From Jeotgalibaca sp. MA1X17-3 (GTDB lineage Bacteria > Bacillota > Bacilli > Lactobacillales > Aerococcaceae): a stretch of 64,000 nucleotides of DNA. The notes under the pieces are model-generated. The model was not told the origin of the DNA, did not search any database, and saw nothing but the letters and a program-made list of their open reading frames with translations. The stretch is from the NCBI RefSeq assembly GCF_021513155.1, contig NZ_CP090983.1:682001-746000 (forward strand), in the 5' to 3' direction. Each line of letters begins with the position of its first letter. Position 1 is the first letter of the stretch. The translations under genes were made by a program, and so were the position numbers. This document shows, piece by piece, positions 18,055 to 28,036 of the stretch.

Positions 18055-18624
18055 ATGAAAATGATTATTGGACTAGGGAATCCTGGTCAAAAATATGTAG
18101 CTACCAAACATAACATTGGATTTGTAGCCGTAGACGAGTGGGCTTATCAAAATAAGGCTACTTTTAATAAAAATAAATTTGATGCTATGTATTTCGAAGA
18201 ACGGGTGAATGGGGAAAAGGTTATTTTTGTAAAACCTATGACATTTATGAATGACTCAGGAAGGGCAATTCGCCCTTTAATGGATTATTTTGGAATGAAC
18301 ACAGATGAAATTGTTGTTATTTATGATGATATGGATATGCCGCCTGGAAAAATTAGACTCCGGCAAAAGGGAAGTGCAGGTGGACATAATGGTGTGAAAA
18401 GTATCATTCAACATCTCGGGACACAAGATTTTAATCGTATTCGTATTGGAGTTGGTCGGCCTGAACCTTATATGACCGTTGTTCAACACGTACTAAGTCC
18501 TTTCCCTAAAACAGATCATGGTGAGATGCTATTCTCTGTGAAGGAGAGTGTTGAGGCAATCGACCACTATTTAAAAGGAGATAATTTTCTTTCTACCATG
18601 AATAAATTTAATAAAAAGAGCTAG
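18055..18624 (+). CDS. pth: Peptidyl-tRNA hydrolase
   Basis: Releases tRNA from peptidyl-tRNA that has dropped off ribosomes. The 189-residue protein has IGLGNPGQKY, HNIGF with the catalytic His20, PMTFMNDSG and the GSAGGHNG segment, all typical. ATG is preceded by AAAGGTGA. Followed by mfd, the conserved Firmicute order, but two hairpins separate them here. Confidence 0.95.
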   Translation: MKMIIGLGNPGQKYVATKHNIGFVAVDEWAYQNKATFNKNKFDAMYFEERVNGEKVIFVKPMTFMNDSGRAIRPLMDYFGMNTDEIVVIYDDMDMPPGKIRLRQKGSAGGHNGVKSIIQHLGTQDFNRIRIGVGRPEPYMTVVQHVLSPFPKTDHGEMLFSVKESVEAIDHYLKGDNFLSTMNKFNKKS

Positions 18625-18649
18625 GTTCAGATAAGCTGAGCCTCTTTTC
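18618..18649 (+). terminator. Hairpin terminator at the end of pth
   Basis: AGGTTCAG/CTGAGCCT stem (one G-U) with loop ATAAG, then CTTTTC. The stem begins within the last pth codons. Confidence 0.65.
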
Positions 18650-18686
18650 AATATAAGGAGATAAAAGAAAGCAAAGAGAAGGAAAC

Positions 18687-18716
18687 AAGAGTCGCTAGGT
18701 TTAGAGCGACTCTTTT
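18687..18716 (+). terminator. Second hairpin terminator before mfd
   Basis: Perfect 10-bp stem AAGAGTCGCT/AGCGACTCTT followed by a short T run. Two terminators in a row suggest that mfd is partly uncoupled from pth. Confidence 0.72.
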
Positions 18717-18756
18717 AGAAATAAAATTGGTTTCTAATTTTTGTAAGGAGAATGAT

Positions 18757-21700
18757 ATGAAAGACATAGAAAACTTTTTGAGGGATACTCCCAATATAAA
18801 AAATATTATTAAACAAGCCGAGCAAGAGGGAAATCAATTAGTGACGGGGATTTCCAGTTCTGCTCGTAATTTACTGACTTCAATGGTGTATGAATCTCAA
18901 GAAAAACCTGTTGTAGTATGGGCTTCTAACTTATTGCATGCTACACAGATTTATGAAGACTTAAACCAAATTAATCCGAACATCCCCATCCATCTTTTTC
19001 CAGTGGAAGAATCTTTGGCAGTGGAACTTGCCTTTTCTTCTCCAGAATATCGTAGTCAACGAGTGGATGCTCTTCACTTTCTAAGTAGTGGTGAAAAAGG
19101 AATCGTAGTCGTTCCTACTGCAGGATTCAAAAAAATATTGGCACCACCTTCTATTTGGAAAGAATATAACTTAGTTTTCCAAGTTGGAAATGAAATGGAA
19201 TTTGAAACACTTCCTCAAAAGCTAGTAGCCATGGGGTATGTTCGTGAGCAAATGGTGGCTTCGCCAGGAGAATTCAGCGTTCGAGGAGATATCCTTGATA
19301 TTTATTCTTTAAACGAAGAAAATCCAATTCGTATTGAATTTTTTGGTTCGGAAATTGATGGTCTTCGTTTCTTTGATCCTTCTACACAGAAATCAATAGA
19401 AGAACAGGTAGAAGAAGTATTAGTATTACCTGCTCAGGATTCTGTTTTTCCATCCAAAGTACTTAAAGAACGTGCAGAAAACATAGAAAAATTATTTAAA
19501 AAAGCTCAAAAAGCATTGAAAAATGAAGAAGTAAAAAAACGAATGAGTGTTTATTTTGAAGACTTTATTGAAAAGCTTCATATAGGTGAACTTCCTACAG
19601 TTCCACAAATGTATGCATCTTTATTTTATCCAGAACTTCCTACTATTTTAGATTATATTCCTGAAGAAACATTATTTATTATGGATGAGTACTCCCGTAC
19701 ATTGGAAAATGATCGAACGCAAGAAACAGAAGGAGCAGAATGGCAAGAAGCAAAATTATATGAAGGGGTTATTTTACCCAAACAAGTGATGTTAGCTGAA
19801 GTTCGTGATATTGTAAAAAAGAGCAATCATTCTAAAATATTTTATTCTCTTTTTCAAAAAGGCTTAGCAAGCGTTCGTTTCAAAGAGATTCATGCTTTAC
19901 AATATCGTGGGGTTGTTCAATTCTTTAGCCAGATGCCAATGGTGAAAGTAGAGATGGATCGTTGGTTGAAACAAGGAATGACGATCTTTACGATTGTCGC
20001 GGATTCAGAACGTGCTGAAAAAGTACATCGCACCTTTTCTGATTTTGATATTGAAAGTGTTGTAAAAGGACAGGATAAAGTTGTTCCAAAGCATGTGAAT
20101 ATCGTTGTAGGTGGAATGGCGAATGGATTTGAGATGCCTCTTGAAAAAGTAGTCTTTTTAACTGAAAAAGAACTATTTAATAAAGTGAAAAAAAGACAAC
20201 CTGGTCGACAGAAAATGTCTAATGCAGAACGATTGAAAAGCTATACTGAACTAGTTCCTGGTGATTTTGTTGTTCATGTAAACCATGGGATTGGTCAATA
20301 TACTGGAATGGAAACCATTGAACGGAATGGGATTCATCAAGATTATATTTCTATTTTATATCAAGATAGTGCCAAACTGTTTATACCAGTTACTCAGTTA
20401 CACTTGGTACAAAAATACGTCTCTTCTGAATCAAAAACTCCTAAAGTAAATAAATTAGGAGGAACCGAATGGGCAAAAACGAAGAATAAAGTTGCGTCTC
20501 GAGTAGAAGATATTGCTGATGAGTTAATTGAACTATATGCAAACCGAGAAGCGGAAAAAGGATATGCTTTTCCACGTGATAATCAAGATCAAGTTGAATT
20601 TGAAAATAGTTTTCCGTATACCGAAACCGATGATCAGTTACGAAGTATTGCAGAAGTTAAAAAGGATATGGAAAAAGAAAAGCCGATGGATCGTCTCCTA
20701 GTAGGGGATGTTGGTTATGGAAAAACAGAAGTAGCTATGCGAGCTGTTTTTAAAGCGGTACTAGATGGAAAACAAGCAGCTTTTCTGGTGCCTACAACCA
20801 TTTTGGCGCAGCAACACTATGAAACGTTAATCCAACGTTTTGAAGATTTACCGTTTGAGATAGGGTTGTTAAGTCGCTTTCGCACTAAAAAACAACAAAC
20901 CGAAACCATCAAAGGAATTCGAAAAGGATCAGTTGATATCGTAATTGGTACTCATCGTATTCTGTCTAAAGATATTGAGTTTTTTGATTTGGGACTGTTA
21001 GTTGTTGATGAGGAACAGCGTTTTGGCGTGAAGCATAAAGAGCGATTAAAAGCTTTGAAAGCATCCGTTGATGTTCTTACGTTAACAGCGACTCCAATTC
21101 CTCGGACCTTACATATGTCCATGCTCGGAGTACGAGATTTATCGGTTATTGAGACCCCACCTGCAAACCGGTACCCTGTCCAGACGTATGTGATGGAACA
21201 GAATATGGGAGCCGTCCGTGATGCAATTGAACGTGAAATGGCTCGTGGTGGTCAAGCCTTTTATGTATATAACCGGGTAGATACCATTGAACGAAAAGCA
21301 GATGAACTTCGTTTGATGATTCCAGATTGCCGAGTAGGCGTCGCCCACGGGCAAATGACAGAAATTCAACTAGAAAATATTATGGTTGACTTTGTGGAAG
21401 GAAATTATGATGTCCTCGTTACAACGACCATTATTGAAACCGGAGTAGATATTCCTAATGCCAATACGCTCTTTATTGAAAACTCAGATCATATGGGCTT
21501 ATCACAATTGTATCAACTACGTGGTCGAGTTGGGCGTACAAACCGAATAGCATATGCATATCTCATGTATAATCCTAATAAGATTTTAAGTGAAATTAGT
21601 GAAAAACGACTTCAAGCTATTAAAGACTTTACTGAATTAGGTTCTGGATTCAAAATTGCGATGAGAGATTTATCTATTCGTGGTGCAGGAAACTTATTAG

Positions 21701-22287
21701 GGTCCCAACAACATGGTTTTATAGATTCTGTAGGATTTGATTTATATTCAGAAATGCTCAGCGAAGCTGTGGAAAGAAAACGTGGAAAAGGGAAACGTCC
21801 AAAACGAATTAGTGTTGAAATTGACCTAGATGTGAATGCTTATATTCCAGTAACGTATATTGAAGATGAACGTCAGAAAATTGATATGTATAAACGAATC
21901 CAACAAATTAGTAGTGAAGAAGAATACTATGAAATTCAAGATGATTTTGTGGATCGGTTTGGAGAGTATCCAGAAGAAGTAGGACACCTTACTCAAATAG
22001 GTCTTTTGAAAAACGTTGCAGAGTCAGCCGAGGCCGAAATCTTAAAGAGGTCAGGTGATCGAGTGGATGTAACCTTTACTAAAGAAGGAACCGTTCGTCT
22101 TCAAGGAGCAGCTATTTTTGAAGCGCTAAGTACCATTCCACTCCGAGCACAAGTCAATCTACAAAAAGAAAAATTAGTAGTAACCTTACAAATTGATAAA
22201 CAAACAACAAGTGCATGGATGGATTACTTAAAAGTATTCTTGGAGTCGTGCTCTGTGGAAACAGAAGAAAAAGATACAGAGAGTTGA
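18757..22287 (+). CDS. mfd: Transcription-repair coupling factor Mfd
   Basis: Large ATP-dependent translocase (1176 residues) that removes stalled RNA polymerase and recruits UvrA. The N-terminal UvrB-homology region is followed by the RNA-polymerase-interacting domain (GDFVVHVNHGIGQYTG near residue 505), then the RecG-like helicase with Walker A GDVGYGKTE, DEEQRFGVKHKE and TATPIPRTL, and a C-terminal TRCF domain. Start ATG 18757 follows AAGGAG. It ends 7 bases before a flippase gene. Confidence 0.96.
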   Translation: MKDIENFLRDTPNIKNIIKQAEQEGNQLVTGISSSARNLLTSMVYESQEKPVVVWASNLLHATQIYEDLNQINPNIPIHLFPVEESLAVELAFSSPEYRSQRVDALHFLSSGEKGIVVVPTAGFKKILAPPSIWKEYNLVFQVGNEMEFETLPQKLVAMGYVREQMVASPGEFSVRGDILDIYSLNEENPIRIEFFGSEIDGLRFFDPSTQKSIEEQVEEVLVLPAQDSVFPSKVLKERAENIEKLFKKAQKALKNEEVKKRMSVYFEDFIEKLHIGELPTVPQMYASLFYPELPTILDYIPEETLFIMDEYSRTLENDRTQETEGAEWQEAKLYEGVILPKQVMLAEVRDIVKKSNHSKIFYSLFQKGLASVRFKEIHALQYRGVVQFFSQMPMVKVEMDRWLKQGMTIFTIVADSERAEKVHRTFSDFDIESVVKGQDKVVPKHVNIVVGGMANGFEMPLEKVVFLTEKELFNKVKKRQPGRQKMSNAERLKSYTELVPGDFVVHVNHGIGQYTGMETIERNGIHQDYISILYQDSAKLFIPVTQLHLVQKYVSSESKTPKVNKLGGTEWAKTKNKVASRVEDIADELIELYANREAEKGYAFPRDNQDQVEFENSFPYTETDDQLRSIAEVKKDMEKEKPMDRLLVGDVGYGKTEVAMRAVFKAVLDGKQAAFLVPTTILAQQHYETLIQRFEDLPFEIGLLSRFRTKKQQTETIKGIRKGSVDIVIGTHRILSKDIEFFDLGLLVVDEEQRFGVKHKERLKALKASVDVLTLTATPIPRTLHMSMLGVRDLSVIETPPANRYPVQTYVMEQNMGAVRDAIEREMARGGQAFYVYNRVDTIERKADELRLMIPDCRVGVAHGQMTEIQLENIMVDFVEGNYDVLVTTTIIETGVDIPNANTLFIENSDHMGLSQLYQLRGRVGRTNRIAYAYLMYNPNKILSEISEKRLQAIKDFTELGSGFKIAMRDLSIRGAGNLLGSQQHGFIDSVGFDLYSEMLSEAVERKRGKGKRPKRISVEIDLDVNAYIPVTYIEDERQKIDMYKRIQQISSEEEYYEIQDDFVDRFGEYPEEVGHLTQIGLLKNVAESAEAEILKRSGDRVDVTFTKEGTVRLQGAAIFEALSTIPLRAQVNLQKEKLVVTLQIDKQTTSAWMDYLKVFLESCSVETEEKDTES

Positions 22288-22294
22288 TAGGCTT

Positions 22295-23896
22295 ATGAAA
22301 AATGAACAGATGAAAAACATGTTGAAGGGTGCTTTCTTACTTTCCATTGCAAGTTTTATTGCAAAAATATTAAGCGCAGTCTACCGTGTTCCCTTTCAAA
22401 ATATGGTTGGGAACACTGGTTTTTATGTGTATCAACAAATTTATCCTCTCTATGGAATTGGAATGACCTTTGCATTATCCGGATTTCCTGTGTTTTTTTC
22501 AAAAACAATTGCGGAAGCAACGACAAAAATAGAACGTAAAAAACTAATCTATCAAAGTATAGTTATTTTATCTTTTTTTGGAACTAGTATTTTCGCGCTG
22601 TTATATGGATTTTCAAGTGGAATTGCCCAGATGATGGGGGATGAACTGCTAGCACCTTTAATTCAATCTGTTTCCTGGATGTTTCTTTTTATGCCCATAC
22701 TGGCAACCTTACGAGGATATTTTCAAGGGATTTATCGGATGGAACCTACCGCTATTTCTCAAGTAATCGAGCAGTTGGTGCGAGTAGGTGTCATTCTTTT
22801 ATTTGCCTATTGGTATACACAAGGAATTTTTGACTTGTATGAAATGGGTGCAGGCGCTATGAGTGGAGCAATCTGGGGAGCTGGATCAGCTAGTCTCATT
22901 CTTTTGATTGCGTTTTTTAAAAATAAACCCGAAAAGAATATAAATCATGATTTCGTAGAAAGTCAAAAGGTTCACCATTCTTGGAGAAATTTAACAAAGC
23001 GTTATGCAACAGAAGGCTTAACTATTTGTTTGTTGACGTCGATTCTTGTTCTTTTTCAATTAGTCGATTCCTTTACCTTATATAAAAACCTAGTTGAAAA
23101 TGGAGTGGCAGAAGAAGTAGCGAAATCATTAAAAGGAATCTATGATCGTGGACAGCCGTTGGTTCAGTTGGGGATGGTAGTCGGAACTGGTTTTTCTGCT
23201 AGTTTTATTCCACTCATGAGTCGTGCGTATGCCTATAATCGAGAGAGTGAATTTAAACGAGCAGCTCAATCCTTGATTCGAATGACGGCTATCTTTTCAG
23301 CAGCTTCTGTAGCAGGATTATTGGCCATTCTTCCTCAAGTGAACGACATGCTATTTGGCGACCAAAATGGTAGTGCTGTTTTATCTGTTTATATTATTAG
23401 TATTGCTGTAGCTTCGGTTATGATGGCTTACCACTCTATTTTACAAAGTCTAAATAAGTATCGAGTAACCTTACTAGCTTTAGTGATGGGACTTGTAGTT
23501 AAAGTACTGATGAATCTTTTATTTGTACGTCTATGGGGAACAATGGGAGCTAGTATCGCCACTCTTTTAGGTCTTTCTATCATGGTTTTCTTTCTGGGAA
23601 GTCAAATGCCTTCTCCTTTAAAAGGAGTTTGGCGAAAAGATGCCTTTTTGTATAAGTTGTTAGGCGGGTGTGTTCTTCTCTTTGCTAGTGCATACGCAAC
23701 GAAGTGGTTGTTGATAACATTTATATTCCAAACCACAGGACGTACTACTTCTTCCCTAACTTCCTTCCTCACAGTCATCATAGGCATTGTATTTTTTGGA
23801 TGGTATCTTTTACGGGTTCGACTATTAACTACGAGAGAATGGTTATCGATTCCATTAGGTAAAAAACTATTAAAAAAAATATCCAAAAGTAAATAA
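22295..23896 (+). CDS. Polysaccharide/lipid II flippase-like membrane protein (SpoVB/YtgP/MurJ type)
   Basis: A 533-residue integral membrane protein with about fourteen hydrophobic helices, of the MOP superfamily close to SpoVB/YtgP. Indicators are the start FLLSIASFIAKILSAVYRVPF and FALSGFPVFFSKTIAEA. YtgP (Amj/MurJ group) flips lipid-linked wall precursors, but SpoVB-like paralogues export other polymers, so the substrate is not settled. The gene follows mfd by 7 bases and precedes mazG, the same order as B. subtilis mfd-spoVT-spoVB-mazG without the sporulation gene spoVT. Confidence 0.85.
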   Translation: MKNEQMKNMLKGAFLLSIASFIAKILSAVYRVPFQNMVGNTGFYVYQQIYPLYGIGMTFALSGFPVFFSKTIAEATTKIERKKLIYQSIVILSFFGTSIFALLYGFSSGIAQMMGDELLAPLIQSVSWMFLFMPILATLRGYFQGIYRMEPTAISQVIEQLVRVGVILLFAYWYTQGIFDLYEMGAGAMSGAIWGAGSASLILLIAFFKNKPEKNINHDFVESQKVHHSWRNLTKRYATEGLTICLLTSILVLFQLVDSFTLYKNLVENGVAEEVAKSLKGIYDRGQPLVQLGMVVGTGFSASFIPLMSRAYAYNRESEFKRAAQSLIRMTAIFSAASVAGLLAILPQVNDMLFGDQNGSAVLSVYIISIAVASVMMAYHSILQSLNKYRVTLLALVMGLVVKVLMNLLFVRLWGTMGASIATLLGLSIMVFFLGSQMPSPLKGVWRKDAFLYKLLGGCVLLFASAYATKWLLITFIFQTTGRTTSSLTSFLTVIIGIVFFGWYLLRVRLLTTREWLSIPLGKKLLKKISKSK

Positions 23897-23923
23897 ACGA
23901 ACGTATTTAAAAAGGAGTAGAAT

Positions 23924-25000
23924 ATGGGAAAAATTGAAATAGTCGGTCTGGGTGCAGGAGATTGGAATCAGCTACCTGTAGGTGTGTTTAAACAGTTACA
24001 AGAACATACAAATATTTTTTTACGTACAAAAGAACATCCGGTTGTAGAAGAATTAGAAAAAAACGGAATTCACTACCGTGACTTTGACAATTTATATGAA
24101 CGGGAAAGTAGTTTTGAAAATGTATACCAAGAAATTGCTAAAGAATTGTTGGCACAAGCAAAAGAAAAAGATGTTTTATATGCAGTACCAGGACATCCAA
24201 TGGTTGCTGAAGACTCTGTAAAACAGTTGCTACATAACACCGAAGAAATCTCTGTTGAAATTTTAGGTGGAAAAAGCTTTTTAGATGATTTCTTTCAAGC
24301 GGTAGATGTAGATCCTATTGAAGGGTTTCAGTTGGTGGATGGATTAAGAATGGATTCTGATTATCTAAATTTGAATAATCATCTGATTGTTATGCAAGTA
24401 TATAATGACCTTGTAGCAGGGGATGTGAAATTAGAGTTGATGGAGAAGTATCCAGACGAACATCGAGTAGCGCTAGTCGATGCAGCAGGGACCTCTCAAG
24501 AACGAGTGGAGTGGATGCCTTTATACGAAATGGATCGAATAGAAGGAGTACATAATTTACTTTCTGTTTACGTTCCTCCATTAGTTCGTGATGAACAGAC
24601 GAAAAGTTTTGCAACTACACAAGCCTATATGGATGCGATTCATGCAGGAGATATCTGGGTTCAAGCACAAAATCACAAAACTCTTTTACCGTATTTAATA
24701 GAAGAAACAGATGAGGTTGCACAAGCTATTAAAGAAGAAGATGTGGATAACTTGGTGGAGGAATTAGGAGATGTTCTTCTTCAAATTTTTTACCATGCGG
24801 GATATGGGGAAAACCAAGGCACTTTTTCAATGGAGGACATTTTAGAAAACTTAAATCGAAAGTTACGTCGTAGACATCCTCATGTATTCGACAACTATCC
24901 TGTAGATAGTATGGAAGATATTGATGAGATGTGGCAAATGATTAAAGCAAAAGAAAAAGAAATGAATAATGAAAAGGAGAATGAAGATGAGATTAGATAA
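23924..25000 (+). CDS. mazG: MazG-family protein (YabN-like: tetrapyrrole methylase fold plus MazG pyrophosphohydrolase)
   Basis: A 358-residue two-domain protein. Residues 1 to about 215 follow the tetrapyrrole methylase fold (start IEIVGLGAGDWNQLPVG, then VPGHPMVAED); the C-terminal 100 residues are one MazG domain with the metal motif EETDEVAQAIKEED...EELGDVLLQ. MazG domains hydrolyse NTPs to NMP and pyrophosphate, cleaning damaged nucleotides. It is shorter than B. subtilis YabN (about 490 residues), which carries a larger MazG part. ATG follows AAAGGAG. Its 3' end overlaps rqcP by 14 bases. Confidence 0.9.
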   Translation: MGKIEIVGLGAGDWNQLPVGVFKQLQEHTNIFLRTKEHPVVEELEKNGIHYRDFDNLYERESSFENVYQEIAKELLAQAKEKDVLYAVPGHPMVAEDSVKQLLHNTEEISVEILGGKSFLDDFFQAVDVDPIEGFQLVDGLRMDSDYLNLNNHLIVMQVYNDLVAGDVKLELMEKYPDEHRVALVDAAGTSQERVEWMPLYEMDRIEGVHNLLSVYVPPLVRDEQTKSFATTQAYMDAIHAGDIWVQAQNHKTLLPYLIEETDEVAQAIKEEDVDNLVEELGDVLLQIFYHAGYGENQGTFSMEDILENLNRKLRRRHPHVFDNYPVDSMEDIDEMWQMIKAKEKEMNNEKENEDEIR

Positions 25001-25268
25001 ATTTTTAAAAGTTTCTCGATTAATTAAACGGAGATCTGTTGCCAAGGAAGTTGCTGATAAAGGACGTATTCTGATTAATGATAAACAAGCGAAATCTAGT
25101 TCAGATGTAAAAGTGGATGATGTATTGACTCTCCAATATGGAACAAAAACATTAATCGTTCGTATCAATAAAATTCTTGATACAACTAAAAAAGATGTAG
25201 CACAAGAAATGTATACGATTATAAGTGAAACCATGCTTCCTAGAGATGAAAAAGAAGCGCAATTTTAA
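24987..25268 (+). CDS. rqcP: S4-domain ribosome quality-control factor RqcP
   Basis: Small RNA-binding protein of 93 residues with an N-terminal S4 domain (MRLDKFLKVSRLIKRRSVAK) and the GRILINDKQAK segment. RqcP (YabO) helps RqcH add poly-alanine tails to chains on stalled 50S subunits. I chose ATG 24987 rather than 24981 because its spacing from AAGGAGA is better. It lies inside the mazG end and before divIC, the conserved order. Confidence 0.92.
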   Translation: MRLDKFLKVSRLIKRRSVAKEVADKGRILINDKQAKSSSDVKVDDVLTLQYGTKTLIVRINKILDTTKKDVAQEMYTIISETMLPRDEKEAQF

Positions 25269-25446
25269 GTGAAAAGTAACAAAGGAAATAAAGGAAATAG
25301 AACAAAAGATTTCCACTAGAAAGAGAACTTTTAAAATTGCTGGAAGTACCGTGACAATCCCTCTCATTTCTTATATACTTCATATATAAGGTGCAGAACA
25401 AGAAGGCTTAGAAATGCATATAATCGTTTTGGAGAGGGGTGTTCAC

Positions 25447-25877
25447 GTGCAAACAAAATGGAATAAAAAACAAGTAGATTCAAGTAGTAAAAATGTGACT
25501 AATATTGAAAACGAATTTTTTCAAAAACAAATACAAAAGAAAAAACAACACCATACCATTCGGAAACACGTACGTCGCCGTATGACGCTAATTGCAGCTG
25601 TAGGGACCATGATTGTTGTCCCACTCTTCAGTACTCTAATTGGAAATATAACAGAGATACGTAATTTAGATGGCGAAATAGCCATTGCTCAAGAAGAACA
25701 AAAAAAGTTACAGAAAAAAATGATGATTTAAAAGTAGAAGTTGGACTGCTGCAAGATAACGAGTACCTTGCTAAATTAGCACGGGGAAAGTATTACTTGA
25801 GCAAAGATGGTGAAATTATTTTTAGTCTGCCAGAAGATAATCAGAGCAAAGCAGCAACTGAAAATTCACTAAATTAA
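25447..25877 (+). CDS. divIC: Septum formation initiator DivIC/FtsB (frameshifted in this sequence)
   Basis: Single-pass divisome protein that forms a complex with FtsL and DivIB. GTG 25447 follows GGAGAGGGGT. A basic N-terminus of about 55 residues leads into one membrane helix (LIAAVGTMIVVPLFSTLIG), then an extracytoplasmic coiled coil and an ARGKYYLSKDGEIIF motif. The frame fails at the A run 25714-25720; adding one A gives 143 residues ending at TAA 25875-25877. An essential division gene, so sequence error is likely. Confidence 0.88.
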
Positions 25878-25927
25878 CAGAAAATAATTAATAACGTAAA
25901 GTCCACCTATATTTATAAATGGTTACA

Positions 25928-25936
25928 TGCTATAAT
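25928..25936 (+). promoter_or_regulatory. Extended -10 promoter of the S1-domain gene
   Basis: TGCTATAAT is a perfect extended -10. No good -35 is seen 17 bases upstream. Confidence 0.6.
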
Positions 25937-25970
25937 AGTTATACAAAACCTAAGGAGGAACTCTTTTTTT

Positions 25971-26456
25971 ATGTCAATTGAAGTTGAAAGTATCGTATCA
26001 GGTAAAGTAACTGGTATTACAAATTTTGGTGCATTTATTGATTTGGGAGATAGAAAGACTGGACTTGTTCACATTAGTGAGATTTCCGATAGCTATATTA
26101 AAGACATTCACGATGTTTTAAGTGTTGGGGATGAGGTATCCGTTAAGGTACTAACTATTGCAAGTGATGGGAAGATTGGACTGTCCATTAGGAAAGCTCA
26201 ACCAAAATCTGAAGAAGATTCCCGACCATCACGTGAACCACGTGAGCAAAAACCATATCAAAGGAGCTCCGCACCACGCAGTGATTCTTCTCACTTCAAG
26301 GCACGAGAGGAACGTCCTTCACAAAGCAAAGAACCTAAAAAAGAAGGCTTTGATAATTTGATGAGCTCATTTTTGAAAGATAGCGATGATCGCTTGTCTT
26401 CTTTGAAACGTAATACAGAAAGCAAACGCGGTGGACGCGGCGGAAGACGCGGATAA
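25971..26456 (+). CDS. S1-domain RNA-binding protein (YabR/CvfD-like)
   Basis: A 161-residue cytoplasmic protein. Residues 1-75 form one S1 domain (GKVTGITNFGAFIDLG, GLVHISEIS, VKVLTIASDGKIGLSI). The rest is a charged, probably disordered tail ending in an RGG-rich stretch (KRGGRGGRRG). The S1 part matches YabR/general stress protein 13 and streptococcal CvfD, which are post-transcriptional regulators. It sits between divIC and tilS as in B. subtilis. Own promoter and terminator. The regulatory role is inferred from relatives. Confidence 0.85.
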   Translation: MSIEVESIVSGKVTGITNFGAFIDLGDRKTGLVHISEISDSYIKDIHDVLSVGDEVSVKVLTIASDGKIGLSIRKAQPKSEEDSRPSREPREQKPYQRSSAPRSDSSHFKAREERPSQSKEPKKEGFDNLMSSFLKDSDDRLSSLKRNTESKRGGRGGRRG

Positions 26457-26469
26457 CATCCGAAGATAC

Positions 26470-26514
26470 AAGAGGTTGGATGAAGGAGTTTTACTCCTGC
26501 TCCGCCTCTTTTTC
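26470..26514 (+). terminator. Terminator after the S1-domain gene
   Basis: AAGAGG pairs with CCTCTT around an internal GGAGTTTTACTCC hairpin, followed by five T residues. Confidence 0.7.
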
Positions 26515-26578
26515 TATTCTAGCTTAAATTAAGAAGCATTCTCAAAGCTTTTTCAAAAAAAGGGGAGTGGAGAGGGAA

Positions 26579-28036
26579 ATGAACTTGTTAACGAAGAAAT
26601 TATATGACGAAAATAATAGGTTTCATTTTTGGACATCTTCCGATACGGTTCTCCTCGCTGTATCGGGTGGCGTGGACTCGATGGCGTTGTTGGATGCCTT
26701 CTCAAAACTTCCTACTGAAAAACGTCCTCACTTTGCTGTACTTCATGTCCAACACCATTTGCGAAATGAAGCCGAAGAGGACTGCAAGCTTGTACAAAAA
26801 TTTTGCTTTACAAGGGGAATTCCTTTCTATGTAAAACATTGGGAAAAGGAACTACATCCAGATAATAATTTAGAGGCAGCCGCACGAGATTTTCGCTATC
26901 AATTTTTTGAAGAGAAAATGAAAGTTCTAATGGCGACTGCACTTTTAACAGCTCATCATGCAGATGATCAAATGGAAACCATTCTCATGAAGTTAACTCG
27001 AGGAAGTACGCTAAGTGGGGTTGCTGGTATAAAAAAGGCCCGGATATTTGATTCTGGGAAGTTAGTCCGGCCGTTTTTGGACGTACAAAAAGAAGAATTG
27101 TACGAGTACTGCCGAAAATATCAGGTTCCTTACATAGAAGATGCTACGAATGAAGGAAATGACTTTACACGTAATCGATTTCGAAATAATATTACTCCTT
27201 TAATCAGGAAAGAAAATGAAAAAGCGGCCCAACATTTTAATGAATTTTCAGAAGAGCTACAGGCCCTATTAGAAATAGCCAGTCCAGTAATTCAGGAAGC
27301 TTTTGAGAATTGTTTTATACAAAGAAAGGATGTTTGGTCTTTAGATATCCATCTTTTCCTAAACTATTCTCAATCAATGCGATACCTTCTGCTCAGTTAT
27401 TTTTTACAAGAGAAATGGTTCCAAGCTGGAGTTTCTTTTCGAAAAAGCCATGTGGATGATATCCTTGAAATGATTGAGGGAGCCACTCCTCAAGCAACAT
27501 TAAATGTGTCTGGAGGAAATGTAGAAAGACGATATGGAGTTCTTTATTTTAAAAAAAATAAAGTCTCAAAAAGTGAAGAAAACACTGAAAAAAACCTATT
27601 TCACACATACTTAGCAGAAATTGACCTAAATGAATGGTTAGAATTACCTTTTAATGGTAAAATAGGCTTGTTTTTATATAGTGAATCCTTTCTCTCTCAT
27701 TCATCCGTTCTAAGTACTCATTGGGTAAGGCTCGAAGAAGATGTTTCATATCCTTTATTTGTACGTTATTGGCAAGCGGGAGACCGCATTCGTATGAATA
27801 AACATGCCCCTTTTACAAAGAAAGTATCTCGAATTTTTATTGATCAAAAAGTTCCTCAAGAAAAGAGGAGAAAAGCGATCGTTATAACGGATGCTCAAGG
27901 TGAAATTTTATGGGTCCCAGGGTATGCTCTTTCAATGAAGGTGAGTAAAGGAAATGAAATACTAGAAATAGAAAAAAATAATCAAGAACAGAGTAAAATG
28001 ATTATACACACAAATTATGAAGAGGTGACGGAATGA
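26579..28036 (+). CDS. tilS: tRNA(Ile)-lysidine synthase
   Basis: Modifies C34 of tRNA-Ile(CAU) to lysidine so that it reads AUA; essential. The PP-loop ATPase motif SGGVDSM is near residue 31, with HVQHHLR and AHHADDQMET typical of the N-terminal domain; the C-terminal TilS substrate-binding domains end at residue 485. ATG 26579 follows GAGAGGG. The gene overlaps hpt by four bases (ATGA), the conserved tilS-hpt-ftsH order. Confidence 0.94.
   Translation: MNLLTKKLYDENNRFHFWTSSDTVLLAVSGGVDSMALLDAFSKLPTEKRPHFAVLHVQHHLRNEAEEDCKLVQKFCFTRGIPFYVKHWEKELHPDNNLEAAARDFRYQFFEEKMKVLMATALLTAHHADDQMETILMKLTRGSTLSGVAGIKKARIFDSGKLVRPFLDVQKEELYEYCRKYQVPYIEDATNEGNDFTRNRFRNNITPLIRKENEKAAQHFNEFSEELQALLEIASPVIQEAFENCFIQRKDVWSLDIHLFLNYSQSMRYLLLSYFLQEKWFQAGVSFRKSHVDDILEMIEGATPQATLNVSGGNVERRYGVLYFKKNKVSKSEENTEKNLFHTYLAEIDLNEWLELPFNGKIGLFLYSESFLSHSSVLSTHWVRLEEDVSYPLFVRYWQAGDRIRMNKHAPFTKKVSRIFIDQKVPQEKRRKAIVITDAQGEILWVPGYALSMKVSKGNEILEIEKNNQEQSKMIIHTNYEEVTE

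Noticed and set aside
23893..23905. Second PurBox-like motif ATAAACGAACGTA before mazG
   Set aside because: Only 10 of 13 matches, overlaps the stop of the flippase gene, and mazG is not an expected PurR target.
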